A DNA stretch of 54,396 nt from Saccoglossus kowalevskii (lineage: Eukaryota; Hemichordata; Enteropneusta; Harrimaniidae): positions 42,968-97,363 of the forward strand of contig NW_003138349.1 of NCBI RefSeq assembly GCF_000003605.2, written 5' to 3'. This document shows, in pieces, positions 21,903 through 34,911 of this stretch. The translations under genes and the position numbers were made by a program. The notes under the pieces were generated by a model, which did not search any database, was not told where the DNA came from, and saw nothing but the letters and a program-made list of their open reading frames with translations. The number at the start of each line of letters is the position of its first letter. Position 1 is the first letter of the stretch.

Positions 21903-24900
21903 ATGTCTGAGACAGTTGGCTATCGTGGATTACGTCATTCTTGGTCTTATGTTGTTGGTATCGGTTGCTATAGGCATTTACCACGGATGTACGGGGAATA
22001 AACAACGGACTACTCAGACGTACCTAGTTGCTGACCGAAAAATGAATTTTATTCCTGTTGGTGTTTCTATCATGGCAAGCACTACGTCGGCAATCGCTTT
22101 ACTGGGTACCGTCGCTGAAATATATATGTATACTACAATGTTTGTGTGGATATTTGTAGCTTTTCTGATAATGATACCTTGTTCTGCACACCTTTATCTG
22201 CCAGTGTTTTATAACTTGGGAATAACTAGTATATACGAGGTAAAATGCTATGCCTTTTGATCTATGACAATACATTTAAATGCCCCCTTCGGGTGGTATA
22301 TTGTTTTCCTGCCAAATTTTTCTATAATTGCTTGTATAATTTCGGCCCAAATATAGATAACTTCATATCGGATACAACCTTTGATAAACGTTTTGGAACA
22401 ATACAATATGAATGATGAGTTGTAAACGGTGACAAAATGTTATGTTGTGTTCATATAGGTTAGTGTAAGTTAGTGTATGAAACAGTGCCATCTTTGTGTT
22501 GATAATATTAAATAATTATTCACAACACCAGTTTTCATAAATTAAACACATGACATTATAACCCTGTATGAAAGTAAAATATCATATAACGTCTGTGGTG
22601 CTTTAAATTATATATCATTGTGAAAAGGGATGACCTTCGTCAAAACGAACTATCGCTCCGCTTGCAAAGCTTTTTATAGTCAGTTAAAGTAGAGATGCAG
22701 TTTATCTGACGAATATTTTAATTAGTTAATTAGGCAACCAAGATGACCTCCATTGTTCACAAAACTATATATTTTCGGAAAGCTTATTGTATGAATTTAA
22801 AGAAAAATAAGTATATTTAACACTGTATGTGGACACTGTAGTTTGAAATATGGACAGAAATGTGTGTTTTTTTGGTCAAAAGTAATTTTAAAAAAGAATA
22901 GCTTCTAAACCATGTCTCTGTTTCCTGTCAAAATTGGTTTACAGGTACATCTGTTTACTATGAAGAAAGTGCCGTCTTGAAAACTGTCTACTAGTTGTCA
23001 ATTTTGCTGGGCAGCAGCTAAAATTTAACTAATTTAAATACATTAACACCCATGCTAATTGTCTGTACGATTGTTGTAACACTGTTCAACCAAAAACAAT
23101 GCTCCGACGGTTTTTTGAAGATAAACACATTGTCAATCATTTGTGAAAATTTCAAAAGAAAAGGTCAAAGCGTCTAGGAGCTATTTTATTTAAAAGTTCT
23201 GGGATGTGCACTAAAAAGAAGCTGAGATAATTGCTAATTTGCATATTTTATAATTAAGTAACAATATATGCTGATTTACATCGACATTGGATTTAACGGA
23301 GTTCCACTAATGATTTTAATTTCAAATTTTTACAGAATATAGATGTTCATACAATGCCATAAAAAAATTAAAAAAAGCGAAATTTGCAAAATAAACTGCA
23401 TCTCTATCTTAATTTGTTAATATACATATAATTAATTAACTCTTATACATTCTAATACATGCACCACGTACTGTTGAATACACAGTGAATAAACATGTTC
23501 ATTCGTACATATAGGAACAGAAAGTGATACACTGTATATACTGTAGTCTATGAATGTCTTATATTAATTATTGGTATTAGTACAATAATAGTATGCTAGT
23601 AGCGACTCAGGTCCCGATTCCAGACACGTATTTTGCCATGTGCCTAATCAGTGCTAACTGTAAAATATGTTGAAGGTACAATATTTTAATCACAATTACC
23701 ATGCAAAAATGTTAATTCTAGCTTTACGTATTCATAAATTTAACACTTTTGGTTCGAGTGGCCGATCTTTTTTGCTGACACTAATAATAACATAATATAC
23801 ATATGGTCATCTATAATAGTGGTCTCATTTGTACTATGTGCCTATTTACACCTCATTTCATAAATCAAGCTGTCTTCAATATAACGACAGAGTAATGTAT
23901 ACTAAAATAAACTGATATCGTGACAATAACACATCTGTACATGTATTTTAATACATACGAGACTAATATTATACGCAATGAATATAATACAATTCCAAAA
24001 CATAAATATCGTTAAATTATTCTCTTAATGTATTCATTCTTGTACCTGTCTGCAGTTTATGATCAGGAATTAACGCTGAATATTCGTTTACTCTGTATAA
24101 ACTATGCACTGAGTATTGGTATTTTGGTTGGTATGTATCACCATACGAATATACCACTTATACTGCAGGAAATTAATTTTATAAACATATATAAACCACT
24201 TTTGTCGCAGAACAATGTAGCGGAACAATTGTTCTGTTTAATTAAAATACATTGCGTACTATATTAAATACATGCTTAACTGTGAAATCCGTAAAAACAT
24301 GCACATAGCATATGCTACATCAATAAACACAACCGAATCAAACATAGAAATCGAATAATTCTCTATTCATTTCCTTTTTCAGTACTTGGAATTACGTTTC
24401 TCTAAACCAACACGAATAATCTGTACATTGATATACATTATATACAAGGTAAGACAGACATGGGTTTACAAGACACCAATACAAATGCAAGAAATGATGC
24501 AGTGTTACAACTATTGTGACAACTGCATTGATAAGTGTCATTGTCGCATACGACTTATTTATTTACCTCTTCCGTGTCACTGAGAATGTTCTAGAACCGT
24601 ACTGTGTCTGGGTGGAATATTCTATATTTTTTAGAAANNNNNNNNNNNNNNNNNNNNNNNNNNNNNNNNNNNNNNNNNNNNNNNNNNNNNNNNNNNNNNN
24701 NNNNNNNNNNNNNNNNNNNNNNNNNNNNNNNNNNNNNNNNNNNNNNNNNNNNNNNNNNNNNNNNNNNNNNNNNNNNNNNNNNNNNNNNNNNNNNNNNNNN
24801 NNNNNNNNNNNNNNNNNNNNNNNNNNNNNNNNNNNNNNNNNNNNNNNNNNNNNNNNNNNNNNNNNNNNNNNNNNNNNNNNNNNNNNNNNNNNNNNNNNNN

Positions 24901-27900
24901 NNNNNNNNNNNNNNNNNNNNNNNNNNNNNNNNNNNNNNNNNNNNNNNNNNNNNNNNNNNNNNNNNNNNNNNNNNNNNNNNNNNNNNNNNNNNNNNNNNNN
25001 NNNNNNNNNNNNNNNNNNNNNNNNNNNNNNNNNNNNNNNNNNNNNNNNNNNNNNNNNNNNNNNNNNNNNNNNNNNNNNNNNNNNNNNNNNNNNNNNNNNN
25101 NNNNNNNNNNNNNNNNNNNNNNNNNNNNNNNNNNNNNNNNNNNNNNNNNNNNNNNNNNNNNNNNNNNNNNNNNNNNNNNNNNNNNNNNNNNNNNNNNNNN
25201 NNNNNNNNNNNNNNNNNNNNNNNNNNNNNNNNNNNNNNNNNNNNNNNNNNNNNNNNNNNNNNNNNNNNNNNNNNNNNNNNNNNNNNNNNNNNNNNNNNNN
25301 NNNNNNNNNNNNNNNNNNNNNNNNNNNNNNNNNNNNNNNNNNNNNNNNNNNNNNNNNNNNNNNNNNNNNNNNNNNNNNNNNNNNNNNNNNNNNNNNNNNN
25401 NNNNNNNNNNNNNNNNNNNNNNNNNNNNNNNNNNNNNNNNNNNNNNNNNNNNNNNNNNNNNNNNNNNNNNNNNNNNNNNNNNNNNNNNNNNNCAGTCATG
25501 ATAAAATTATTTTGCTAACATTATATAATATGATTGTACATGTTAATGTCATTTATCAATACATGTTTTATAACATTTTTTGTTGTTGAAAAAGTCCATT
25601 TAATATACTGTGGAATACAACAAAAGGTGTAATCTTGTGAGTAGATATGATAAAGATAATCTCATAAAATCTGTTTGCATTCAACACAGACATATTGTAT
25701 GAATAAATGAGAATGATTTTTTCTTATTAATCATTAGGTGTTGTACCTTGGAATTGTTATATATGCTCCGTCTCTTGCGCTGAGCGCTGTATCTGGTTTG
25801 AATTTATTCAGCTCAACTCTCACTGTTGGAATTGTATGTACTTTCTACACAGCTATAGTAAGTATAAACGTTGTATAGTTAACGTGATCATTAAAAGTCT
25901 GTACTATATAATGTAAGGCACGTAACATATAATTATAGTATTTTTATCAAAAGCGTTATTACACGAAATATTATTGTAATATGGAAAGTTGAATGGTACT
26001 ATACATATAGTTCACGAATTTTCTCGTGAGTCGGATTGGAAAACCCATATTAATAGTTCTAAATATGAAATGTATCTAAGCATCATCGCGATACAACATT
26101 CCATCAGACTAGAGAATTAAAATTGTCCTCAAAACTTAAATGAGATATATAATACAGAAATGTATCAATATTGTTTTAATATCTGTGTCCCTCTGTGCAG
26201 GGAGGTATGAAAGCTGTGGTATGGACCGATGTGCTTCAATCTATTATCGTATATGCCGGATTGTTAGCTGTCATCATTAAAGGAACAATCATATTGGGAG
26301 GAATCCAGAATGCTTGGCGAATAGCAGAAGAAGGTGGGCGGGTAGAATTTTTAATGTAAGTAGGTTTAAGTATGATACTGGAGATTGTAAAATCGTCTAG
26401 GGTGGGGATGGGTTTTGGTTTTACGTAATAGAAGCCATAAAAAGTAGATACTACTTGTTGATATTTATACAAATTTGTCACAGAATTGACGTCGATCCTA
26501 CGATCAGAAATACGGTATGGTCGCTTACAATTGGATTTACTCTGAATATGATGCCATTAACTGGTGTTAGTCAGCAGGCAGCACAGAGATTCAATAGCTG
26601 TAAAAGTGCAAGAGATGGAATAAAGTAAGTTTTGTTATTGAAAATCTGTAGAACACATTCAAACTGAATCATTTATATATTATAGCTTATTTATGATTTT
26701 ATCACCAATATTTTGTCTTCAGTACAGCAAATGTATATATTATTTATGCATACCTTCAAAACATGAGCTTATATTGATTTACAAGGTTTCAAACTTTTCA
26801 TATTAACACACCAGCATTTGCATCCAGGTTTTATGACTGGTTGTATGGAGAATAACATAGCAAATATCGTGCACAAGTCGAAGTGTATATAACAAGTGTT
26901 GTTGTTTTTCTCAGAGCGATGTATCTCCATCTATTCTTTTCGGAACTTATTGTTATTATTCTCGCATTCTCTGCTATAATTATTTATGCAGTGTATGCCA
27001 CTTGTTCGCCATTGGCGGAAGGTAAAATATCAAGTCCTGACCAGGTGAGTTCATGGTAGCAGTATATCAATAACCATACAAATATTCTGTTTTTACAAGT
27101 CTTCAACTTTACAAAAACTTTAGAGATCTGGTTCTGATCGGGTTTGGAATGCAGGTCATTTTGTAACATGATCAGCATCAAAAATTAATAATTAAACAAA
27201 TTTAGAGACAGTTTTTGTCGTCTTCGATGCTGAACAGCCAGAGACACATAGAGATAGATATACACTCTGTCATAAATATCAAATTATATGCTTCACTAAA
27301 TCTTCTGTTGCAGTTGATGCCGTATTTTGTGGTTGAGCACTTTAAACATGTTCCTGGAATAGCTGGACTCTTTATAGCTGCAACATTTAGTGGGACATTG
27401 AGGTTAGTCATTATGCATTAACCTCAAACCGTTCAATGTACTGGCTTATAATGGGTGAAAAATGAATGATTGATTTATTATACTGTATTAAACATGTTCT
27501 TCGTGTATGTGTCACTGTGTGAAGTCTGTAAGGATCTGCTAATAAATAAGACTGAAACGTGACAATTTCTTCATTTGTCTTAATAAACAGCACACTCTCA
27601 TCTGGGCTCAATTCGCTGGCAGCTGTGACTTTCGAAGACTTAATGAAAATGTCATCTCGTGTAACAAAACTTTCTGATAGAAAAGCGACAGTTATTCTGA
27701 AGATTCTAGGTATGTGCATATATATTCGAAAAATATACACGTTCCTTACAATAATTTCTCATTGTCGAATTTGGTAAATTAGACAAACTACCCAGAGAAT
27801 TCTGAGGCCACAAAACTTTTCATTCATGAACACACAGTTCTGAAATCACTATATCTTCAGTTTATTTATTTCAAAATAAATTCAACACATTTAGACAGGT

Positions 27901-29405
27901 AAAAAGTTTTTTTTTATATATTATTGTGTATTATTTCTCTGCGTATTAACTACATGCACATCTAAATTACACTTACAGCTGCTGTGTACGGCGTTTTGGC
28001 TATTGTGTTTGTCTTTCTGGTTTCACAATTTGGGACATTGATAACTTTATCAGTCGGGTTATCTGGATTATTACTTGCGCCTGTTCTTGGTGTATTCACG
28101 CTTGGACTGTTTTTTCCATGTGCCAATTCTAAGGTAAGTTTTTTAATTCTGTATACGAATCAAATGTTCACAATTGTGTTATACAATTAAATTATTATGA
28201 ACAATTCAAGTGTCATGTATTTGTTATCCCCCACCAGGGTGCTTTCATTGGATTAATGTCAGGATTAGGTGTCAGTGCAATGATTTTCGTTGGCAACTTA
28301 TTCTATAAATATCGTCCTCCACCTCTGCCGATGTCAATTGCTGGTTGTATCGAGCCCAATGCCACTGTGACGAATACAACTCTGGCGTACATAACAGAAC
28401 TGGTGGAAACTGTCACCATCTATGAAAATTTGAGTACATTACCATCAACACCACAGACTGAGTAAGTTTGATTGTTACGTTGTGATTATTATTATTATTA
28501 AATATTCCTGGTATACCAAAATGTACTGATTAGTGTTAGGGAATCTGTAAATGATTAAGCATCATACATTGAACAGCGAATGGCGACAACGAATCACTGG
28601 TGAATCGGATATTTAATGTCGCGTTATATCTACGCAGATCATATGGATTTAAAGATTTTATGAAAATATCCTATCTCTGGTATGGATTATTGGAAACCTC
28701 AACAGTGCTGATTGTTGGACTTCTTGTGAGCTTTTTGACAGGTGATAATATTGGTGTGACAATTTATTTAATATCTTTAACATATTCCCAAACAATTCGT
28801 GGTTTCCACACATGATTAAGCATGCCAACGCGTGTTTTGCGTATTGCTTGGAATTGACGATACAGTCGCTCCGACACTGGGAATTACATACCTGTATTCT
28901 GTACACGACACTTAGATTTCGTATTAAATATATTGCAGGATATACACGGCCAAAAGATGTGGACCCGCGTCTTCTATCTCCGCTGTACACCAAGTACAGT
29001 GGATGTTGTCCCTCATTCTGTTGCCTACCAATAACCAGACATACAGAAGTAAGTAACGTGTTATTGTTATAGCTACAATTCATGCACCATTCAGTGGGCG
29101 ATCGTTAGAAACTAATAATAAAACACATTTGATAAAGATACACCGACCCATCTGTTTTACAGTAACGTCACCATGAATATCAATCTAGTTGAAAAGGAAG
29201 CGAACAATATTTACCATATTTATTTTTCCTCTGACAACATAATACCTTCCATCGAGTAACATTGAACATGTAATATTTCTATACATATGTTGTAATTCAT
29301 TTCTTATTCTACGTTTAGGATAATATGCATCAAGATGAAGGTGCCATAGAGTTGCATAGGTATAAAGATAGTCGGTATATACATGTGGCGAATAAAGACA
29401 TGTGA
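21903..29405 (+). CDS. Sodium-coupled monocarboxylate/multivitamin-type transporter (SLC5 family)
   Basis: A 13-exon gene for a plasma-membrane Na+/solute symporter, closest in pattern to SLC5A8/SLC5A12/SLC5A6. Coding exons: 21916-22239, 24383-24448, 25738-25857, 26201-26355, 26484-26624, 26915-27044, 27314-27402, 27591-27709, 27979-28133, 28238-28461, 28638-28741, 28939-29048 and 29319-29405 (TGA). Each junction is AG...GT and phases join cleanly, giving about 607 residues, the usual family length. Signature blocks: [19 protein letters not shown] (TM1), [67 protein letters not shown], and [18 protein letters not shown] (the TM8 sodium-site region). A cysteine-rich PSFCCLP segment precedes the cytoplasmic tail. 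The ATG at 21903 (MSETV) is one base out of frame with TM1. The substrate cannot be told from sequence. Confidence 0.9.
22240..24382 (+). other. Intron 1 of the SLC5 gene
   Basis: 2.1 kb intron starting GTAAAATGC and ending TTTTTCAG. It holds an inverted-repeat element at 22684-23412. The rest is AT-rich, with no gene seen. Confidence 0.7.
22684..23412. mobile_element. TTAA-flanked element with terminal inverted repeats (non-autonomous DNA transposon)
   Basis: TAGAGATGCAGTTTAT at 22690-22705 is repeated as its exact reverse complement at 23391-23406. Both ends are bordered by TTAA (22684-22687 and 23409-23412) with two intervening bases. The interior (about 0.7 kb) has no transposase frame. 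A TTAA target duplication is typical of piggyBac-type cut-and-paste elements. The termini do not show the usual CC start, so the superfamily is an inference. Confidence 0.6.
24638..25492. other. Assembly gap (855 N)
   Basis: Run of N inside intron 2 of the SLC5 gene. The exons on both sides (ending 24448, starting 25738) join in phase and are contiguous in known SLC5 proteins, so no exon is expected in the gap. Confidence 0.98.
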
Positions 29406-32400
29406 CCTACATTACTTGAAGCATCTACATTCAGTGTTAAACTGCAGTTTAGTATAACTGTGGTGACTATGTTTACGATAATTGTTTTAACTGGTGTATT
29501 TTCTAAGTACTCGTATGTTAACTCGCATATTTACTATTCAGGATATAACACTGTCATCTAGCGATATTGTGTTCTTTTGTACATTTATATTATAGTATGT
29601 CAGCAATTTACAAAACATATTAATTTCACGATTATATGTTATTTTGTGAAAAGTGGATAATGTTAGTTATTCTATTTTATGTCAGAGTAAATGTGTTCGA
29701 ACATAGAATATTGGCTTAAATAACACAGTGTCGAACATATTGTATTTGTAGTTTTATAGCGATCATCGCATAATTAATATACATGCTCATGGTAAACACT
29801 TCGCTGTACAACCTAATACGGCAAAAACATGCGATTTCCATACTTATGTGGGCGCTTTATGTATTGACCCCTGTCCACCTCTACTACCTTATGTATTATC
29901 ACATCTTTAACCATTTGAAATTGATCTAAATGAATTGATAAGAGACACAATCTGCCCAAGACGAATACTTCTTTGGGAGAATCGTATTATACATATTATT
30001 TTCATTTTGTGATACATACATTATATTGTTGAATGGAGAATTAAAACATCAGGCAATGTGTTTTGGTGCCAATGTTAATTAAATAACAATGTCCATATTT
30101 ATAAGCTATTAATTTCCAATGGTATAAGCTCCAAAATACAATTGTTTTATGCACTTTCAAAACTACGATGAATCGAGTCATACATTATAAGCAAAATGGT
30201 AAAACTTGTCTTCGTAGAATAAAATAGGCATCCTTATATAAAATGCTCATAAATGTCCTAATTATTTAACCTAGATTCACAATGTATCTGCTCGAATATA
30301 AAAACTATTCGTGGCATGAAATACTGAAATTGTTAAGATTATCCTAAAAACAGGAATACTCTAAATAACAAGATAATTTAAAATTGATCTGCAATTTTGC
30401 CATTTCTCTAAAAAATACTAATCATTATCATATAAGAACATATACATCATCTTAAAGCTTGGATTTAGATGTATGTGATGTAACATTGTTTGCCTAAGAG
30501 ATTGCTTGACGACCATTTTTTCTATTGCCGGTCTATTTAGATTATTAAAAATACATACGTTTGTAACGATGTAGCTGTTGACAAATTAACTACATACAAT
30601 AAAAAAAATTATAGATAAAACAACAGGGATGCAGGGTTTTTTTGTACATTGTTACGACAAACTGCTCACAAAAACAATACTCCAAAATGAATAAACAAAC
30701 ATTCAGTGGATATGCGTATGGTAAATGAGTATTTATCCATCTAAGAACGTGGGGGGGGGGTAATAAAATCCAATTAGTATTTCCCCCATGTTGCAAAAGG
30801 AGCTAAGTGTTAATAAAGAGGTGCATAGTAGAGAAACAAATTAACTTTGTTTACATTCTATTATAAGTGTCCCAACACATATGTTTATCTGAGCACTGAT
30901 GAGGATGAATTTAATAGTACCCAAGTAGTTGATTCATCAAGAATATGTCAGTGATTTCGTAAAGTGTTCTCCTAATGTCACAAAAGGAATTACATTTATA
31001 GAAATCTATCCAAATTACACATATATCATGTACCAAATCAATCGGAGTAGAGGTTTTCAAATAGAAGTCAAATAACAAATATATTAGCTAAAACTAGAGA
31101 AATTATGATAACATCATGAAATGAACAAATATGATGCTCAAGGTACCAAGTACATACCAAGTATCAAAGCAATTGAGCTGATATGGTACTTGTCAGGAAA
31201 AAGTTAAAAATAGTATTTTTACCAAGACTTAAAATAATAAAATATCTCTTCATATATTATGCGATGACTGCATACTGTGCATAATTAATCATGATTCGAT
31301 CACTTAGCACCGTGAAGAAAACTTTGAGCCAAAACCAAATGTAGCCAGGCTGAATCTGGTGTGGTATAACTTGAGTAACTCGGTTGGAATAACTTCAGGG
31401 GTTCCTGCAATATCCCAAGCAGAGCTCTATGTTTAGGTCACAAACTGACACGCTCTTTATACATGGTTTTGAAGTCACGAGCGCGGAGAGTGTGATTTTA
31501 TAACCAGCTTCTAACATGGCAACAATTTGCAACAATTTATTCAATTTTATTTTTGTTTTGCGCGGCATAGTCAATCAAGATCAGCTGAAAAAGCCATGCT
31601 CTAACTAACTTCTCTTAATTTATACTGAGAATATAAATCTGGTGTGAATCTGGCGATGTGGCATTTTCGTTTTTACTGAAGTCTGACATTAATAAATGGT
31701 TCGGATGACACATATGTTTTTTCAACTTTTTGTAGTTAGGTTTCAAATGAAACAACTGCGGAAAAGTGGTCGTGCGTAGTGAGGTGATTGACCACAAAAT
31801 TGAAGGTTGTCTGTGGCAGAGGTACTAAAGCGCACTAAAGACCTGTGGGAAGGAGATTGAGTGGTACTACTTCCAAAGACGCCCGGCAAAACATTGCCAT
31901 GCAGGTGTTCGATTTTCGAACCCGGCGAAAGCGTAAGCGTTGTTAGTAAATTCTGGCTGTTTTCAAACTGAGAAACTTTCTGTGACACAAACGGTGCGAC
32001 AGTAGGACGATTTAGCCGTCAATACCCCTAAGTGCTTTTATTTCTTTATATTTCTTCGTCTGGCAATCAACAGGACGGTCAGTTTGATGAACTGAGTAAC
32101 ACCTTAATGGTCGTTATGGAATTATTTTCTTTTGTAAATTATAACTATTTCACCCTTTACAGTGTATTTACGGAAAAATCTTCATCAGCTATGGATGAAA
32201 TATTTTAAAACTTGTGTTCCAGTAGGAATAAATCAACACGAGAGCCATATAATAAACAAAAATACGCAAATGATACAAGTAGTAAAAGTCATGTGGTGTT
32301 ACACCATAAAATGGCGGTGTGTGGTGGCAGAGATACTTTCGGTGATCTAACTGCAAGGAACTCTGGGAAGGAACATTGGGTTAGTAGTTTACGTTCCACT

Positions 32401-34019
32401 ACAGGTACGACCATGAGGGCGCTGTTCATATTTGGATGGAATGACTTCATACTGGGTTGGATGACGTCCCAATGGGGGATTGTGCATAAAAGAGCATAAA
32501 TGATGACGTCACAATGCAATTAAATATTTACATGAAGTATACGTTTATGGGGTAGTTGAGTATTTTTATTTAACGCCACGAAAAAAACAAAATGGAAAAT
32601 AGTTGCGTAGTGTGTAAATATTTAGCGTGATTAAATATTTCGTTGTTAACACCTCAAAAATACGTACATAACGTGTAAATGTATGGCGTGGTTAAATTTA
32701 TTTTTAACGCCACGAAAAACACTAGTACATAAACGATTCGATTAAAAACATAGAAAAGATAAAAGTCAATAATAATAAACAGTGATAAATAAAAAATAAT
32801 TCATTCTATATATGAATAGTTTGTTGATTTTTTATATTTCTTACTTCATTCCAATGAGTTAAGCAGTCTGTACTCGTTTTATTCCATCACTCTAATCAGA
32901 ATCGCTCATCTTTTGTACTAGAAAAAAAGAGAGAGAATAATTTTAAAAACCGATAGTTATATGAAGAGGGTATAAGTTATATGTTGGAAATTTAGAAGTA
33001 TGAGTCACCTGGTAAAACTGCGATCATAAAAGGATGGATTGAATCCGATAAAATTTGAAGTATGCAAAGCATGCAAATTGTGGTTGATCGACATCTGGGC
33101 GTTTTTCTTTTTTCAAAAATGGCGAACTACGGTATGATGAGTTAAAATATTAAATGCTATATATTTACCTGATCGTTTCACAGAATAACATAAATAATCA
33201 CACAAAATGAGTTTTCAGGGTAACGTAACGATAAATGAAATAAAACACGTATGGACATACATTCAATCCTGTCGTTTTTTTTGGTTTGACAATGAAAACA
33301 AGGTTTCCAAAGAATCAGGTTCCATAATGCCAGAACTCCTGCCAAAATAATGCTATGATTATACTCGAAATTTACTATATGGGGGATAAACACTGGGTCA
33401 ACTTGATTCGGTCAACATGAATCTGTCCCAGGCGGTGTGGTTCCTGTCCATCACCAATTCACTTCTCTGAAAAGACAAGGCACCCCCCCCCCAGAGTGTA
33501 TGGCAATCCACATCGACCATAGAAATGCTACATTGTTTTACTCATTACAGTAGCGTTATGGCCCTATGATACATCCTTTGATCTATATGAAGAGATTGAA
33601 CTTTATACCCGTTAATTTTGATTAGCGCTTCTTCTAGTCACTTTTAATGACCCGTGAAACAGTGACGTCTTGTGTGGTTATATAGTATCTTCACATATGC
33701 GCTAACGGTTTCTTTGACCTGACACCATTCCGCCACTCTGATCGTTTCTATATCATCGGTAATTCAGTGTACCACTCAAACGCAATGCATCAACCTACAG
33801 TTTATTTTTGAAGGTTTATTTCGCAACGACTTGAAAACCGACCGAAAATCGCAAAATGTTATAGTTCAATCTTTACTCAGCCAACCATCAAGAATATTCA
33901 ATTCATTTTCCCCTCACTATTGAAATAGCAGTACTCAGCAAACTATCATTTATCGTTTTTTTTAACATGATTTCAAATATTACGATTTCGAAATTCTAGA
34001 AGAGGCAAGAACGAACATT
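29406..34019. other. Intergenic region without a recognised gene
   Basis: Presumably includes the 3' UTR of the SLC5 gene; an AATAAA at 30218-30223 is one possible polyadenylation signal. Two weakly similar segments lie at 31795-31900 and 32310-32400 (shared GTGGCAGAG and TGGGAAGGA). A local repeat TTTAACGCCACGAAAAA-type occurs at 32563-32584 and 32700-32721. Poly-G and poly-C runs occur at 30751 and 33483. I see no exon with family motifs. Confidence 0.4.
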
Positions 34020-34276
34020 ACATTTGAACGGTCGATGCTTCAAATGCTTCGAAAAACGAGTTTCTCTTCCAATGGCTCGAAACCAAATTAGATAAAGCAC
34101 TATGATTCTTCATAAATTACACTGACATCCTTTGCAGCCTAGCAAAAGAAATCACTCAACTAACCTCACCACCAGATTCGAATTTCCATGATCTACGACA
34201 AGAACGAAACACCTTAGGCGATCTCCTTTCGGAGGTAACGGGGTTCCTGCACAATGGAGTAGATTCATTTTCATAG
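34020..34276 (+). pseudogene. Coding-like fragment of unknown origin
   Basis: Two adjoining plus-strand frames look like one protein segment broken by a frameshift near 34104. The first reads FLFQWLETKLDKAL. The second reads FFINYTDILCSLAKEITQL and continues to SEVTGFLHNGVDSFS before a TAG at 34274-34276. Residue composition is protein-like (helical, charged) rather than random. It lies about 100 bp outside the right terminus of DIRS copy 3. I do not recognise the family; a retroelement gag remnant or a dead exon are both possible. Confidence 0.3.
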
Positions 34277-34380
34277 CCGATTTGTTGCACATATGATATG
34301 GCCGTCTATTAGAATCAGAGTAATCAGTGTTATAATCGGATGAAGTATAATGTCTTTTAAATGGTGATGAATCAGAAGTA

Positions 34381-34560
34381 AAATTAGGCAGACGGTTTTC
34401 ATAGACTCAGTCAAAATAACTATTTTGAACTGTAGGCATTAATCTGAAATTCAGGTCAGGGGAAGCCCCATGACATCTAGATTTGTCCTTACGTCACGAA
34501 CCTTATGACTGAGGCAATGAGGTACAGCCATCTTTCTCCGCATGAGTACTAAGCCAACGC
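34381..34560 (-). repeat. Right inverted terminal repeat of DIRS copy 3
   Basis: Inverted match to the left repeat at 38550-38697. The outer extension is reduced to AAATTAGGCAGACGGTTTTC (34381-34400). The corresponding extension of copy 2 (17075-17148) and its complement in the internal complementary region are about 40 bp longer, so this terminus has a small deletion. Confidence 0.75.
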
Positions 34561-34579
34561 TACGGAAAAAGTAGGGTGG

Positions 34580-34740
34580 TCATTCGGGGGACCCGGAGTC
34601 CATAGTGGGCATGAACTATTTGAATAGGTGGGTTGAAAACCCTCTGCCTAAATTTACTAGGTTCAATTACCTACCATAGACTCCAGTCAGTCAAAATGAT
34701 TATTTTGAACTGGCAGAGTCAGACACTGATAGGTGGCGGG
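34580..34740 (-). repeat. Internal complementary region of DIRS copy 3
   Basis: On the plus strand, GGAGTCCATAGTGGGCATGA through CCTCTGCCTAAATTTA is followed directly by TTCAATTACCTACCATAGAC and TCAGTCAAAATGATTATTTT. The first half corresponds to the outer extension of the right terminus (compare 17087-17148 of copy 2). The second half is the complement of the left terminus (38664-38716). This joined complement of both ends is the diagnostic DIRS feature used to template circular cDNA closure. Confidence 0.75.
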
Positions 34741-34911
34741 TTTCCGTGCGAACCAAAAACGATAAAAAGGGTGTCCCAGTCTGGAATAATACCTTCTACC
34801 TATGACCACCTAGTTGAGACTAGTTTAGAAACGGTGTCCTACCTTGCCAGTGCCTTCCCCAGGACGAAGCAAAATGCTGAACGGTGAAGGGGTTCAGTAT
34901 GCCCAAGTACA

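Noticed and set aside
24516-25589. Long open frames of about 300-357 codons on both strands
   Set aside because: They are open only because they run through the 855 bp N gap; no real coding sequence supports them.
24583-25737. Missing SLC5 exon in the sequencing gap
   Set aside because: Exons ending at 24448 and starting at 25738 are both phase 0, and their protein ends (YIIYK and [11 protein letters not shown]) are adjacent in known family members.
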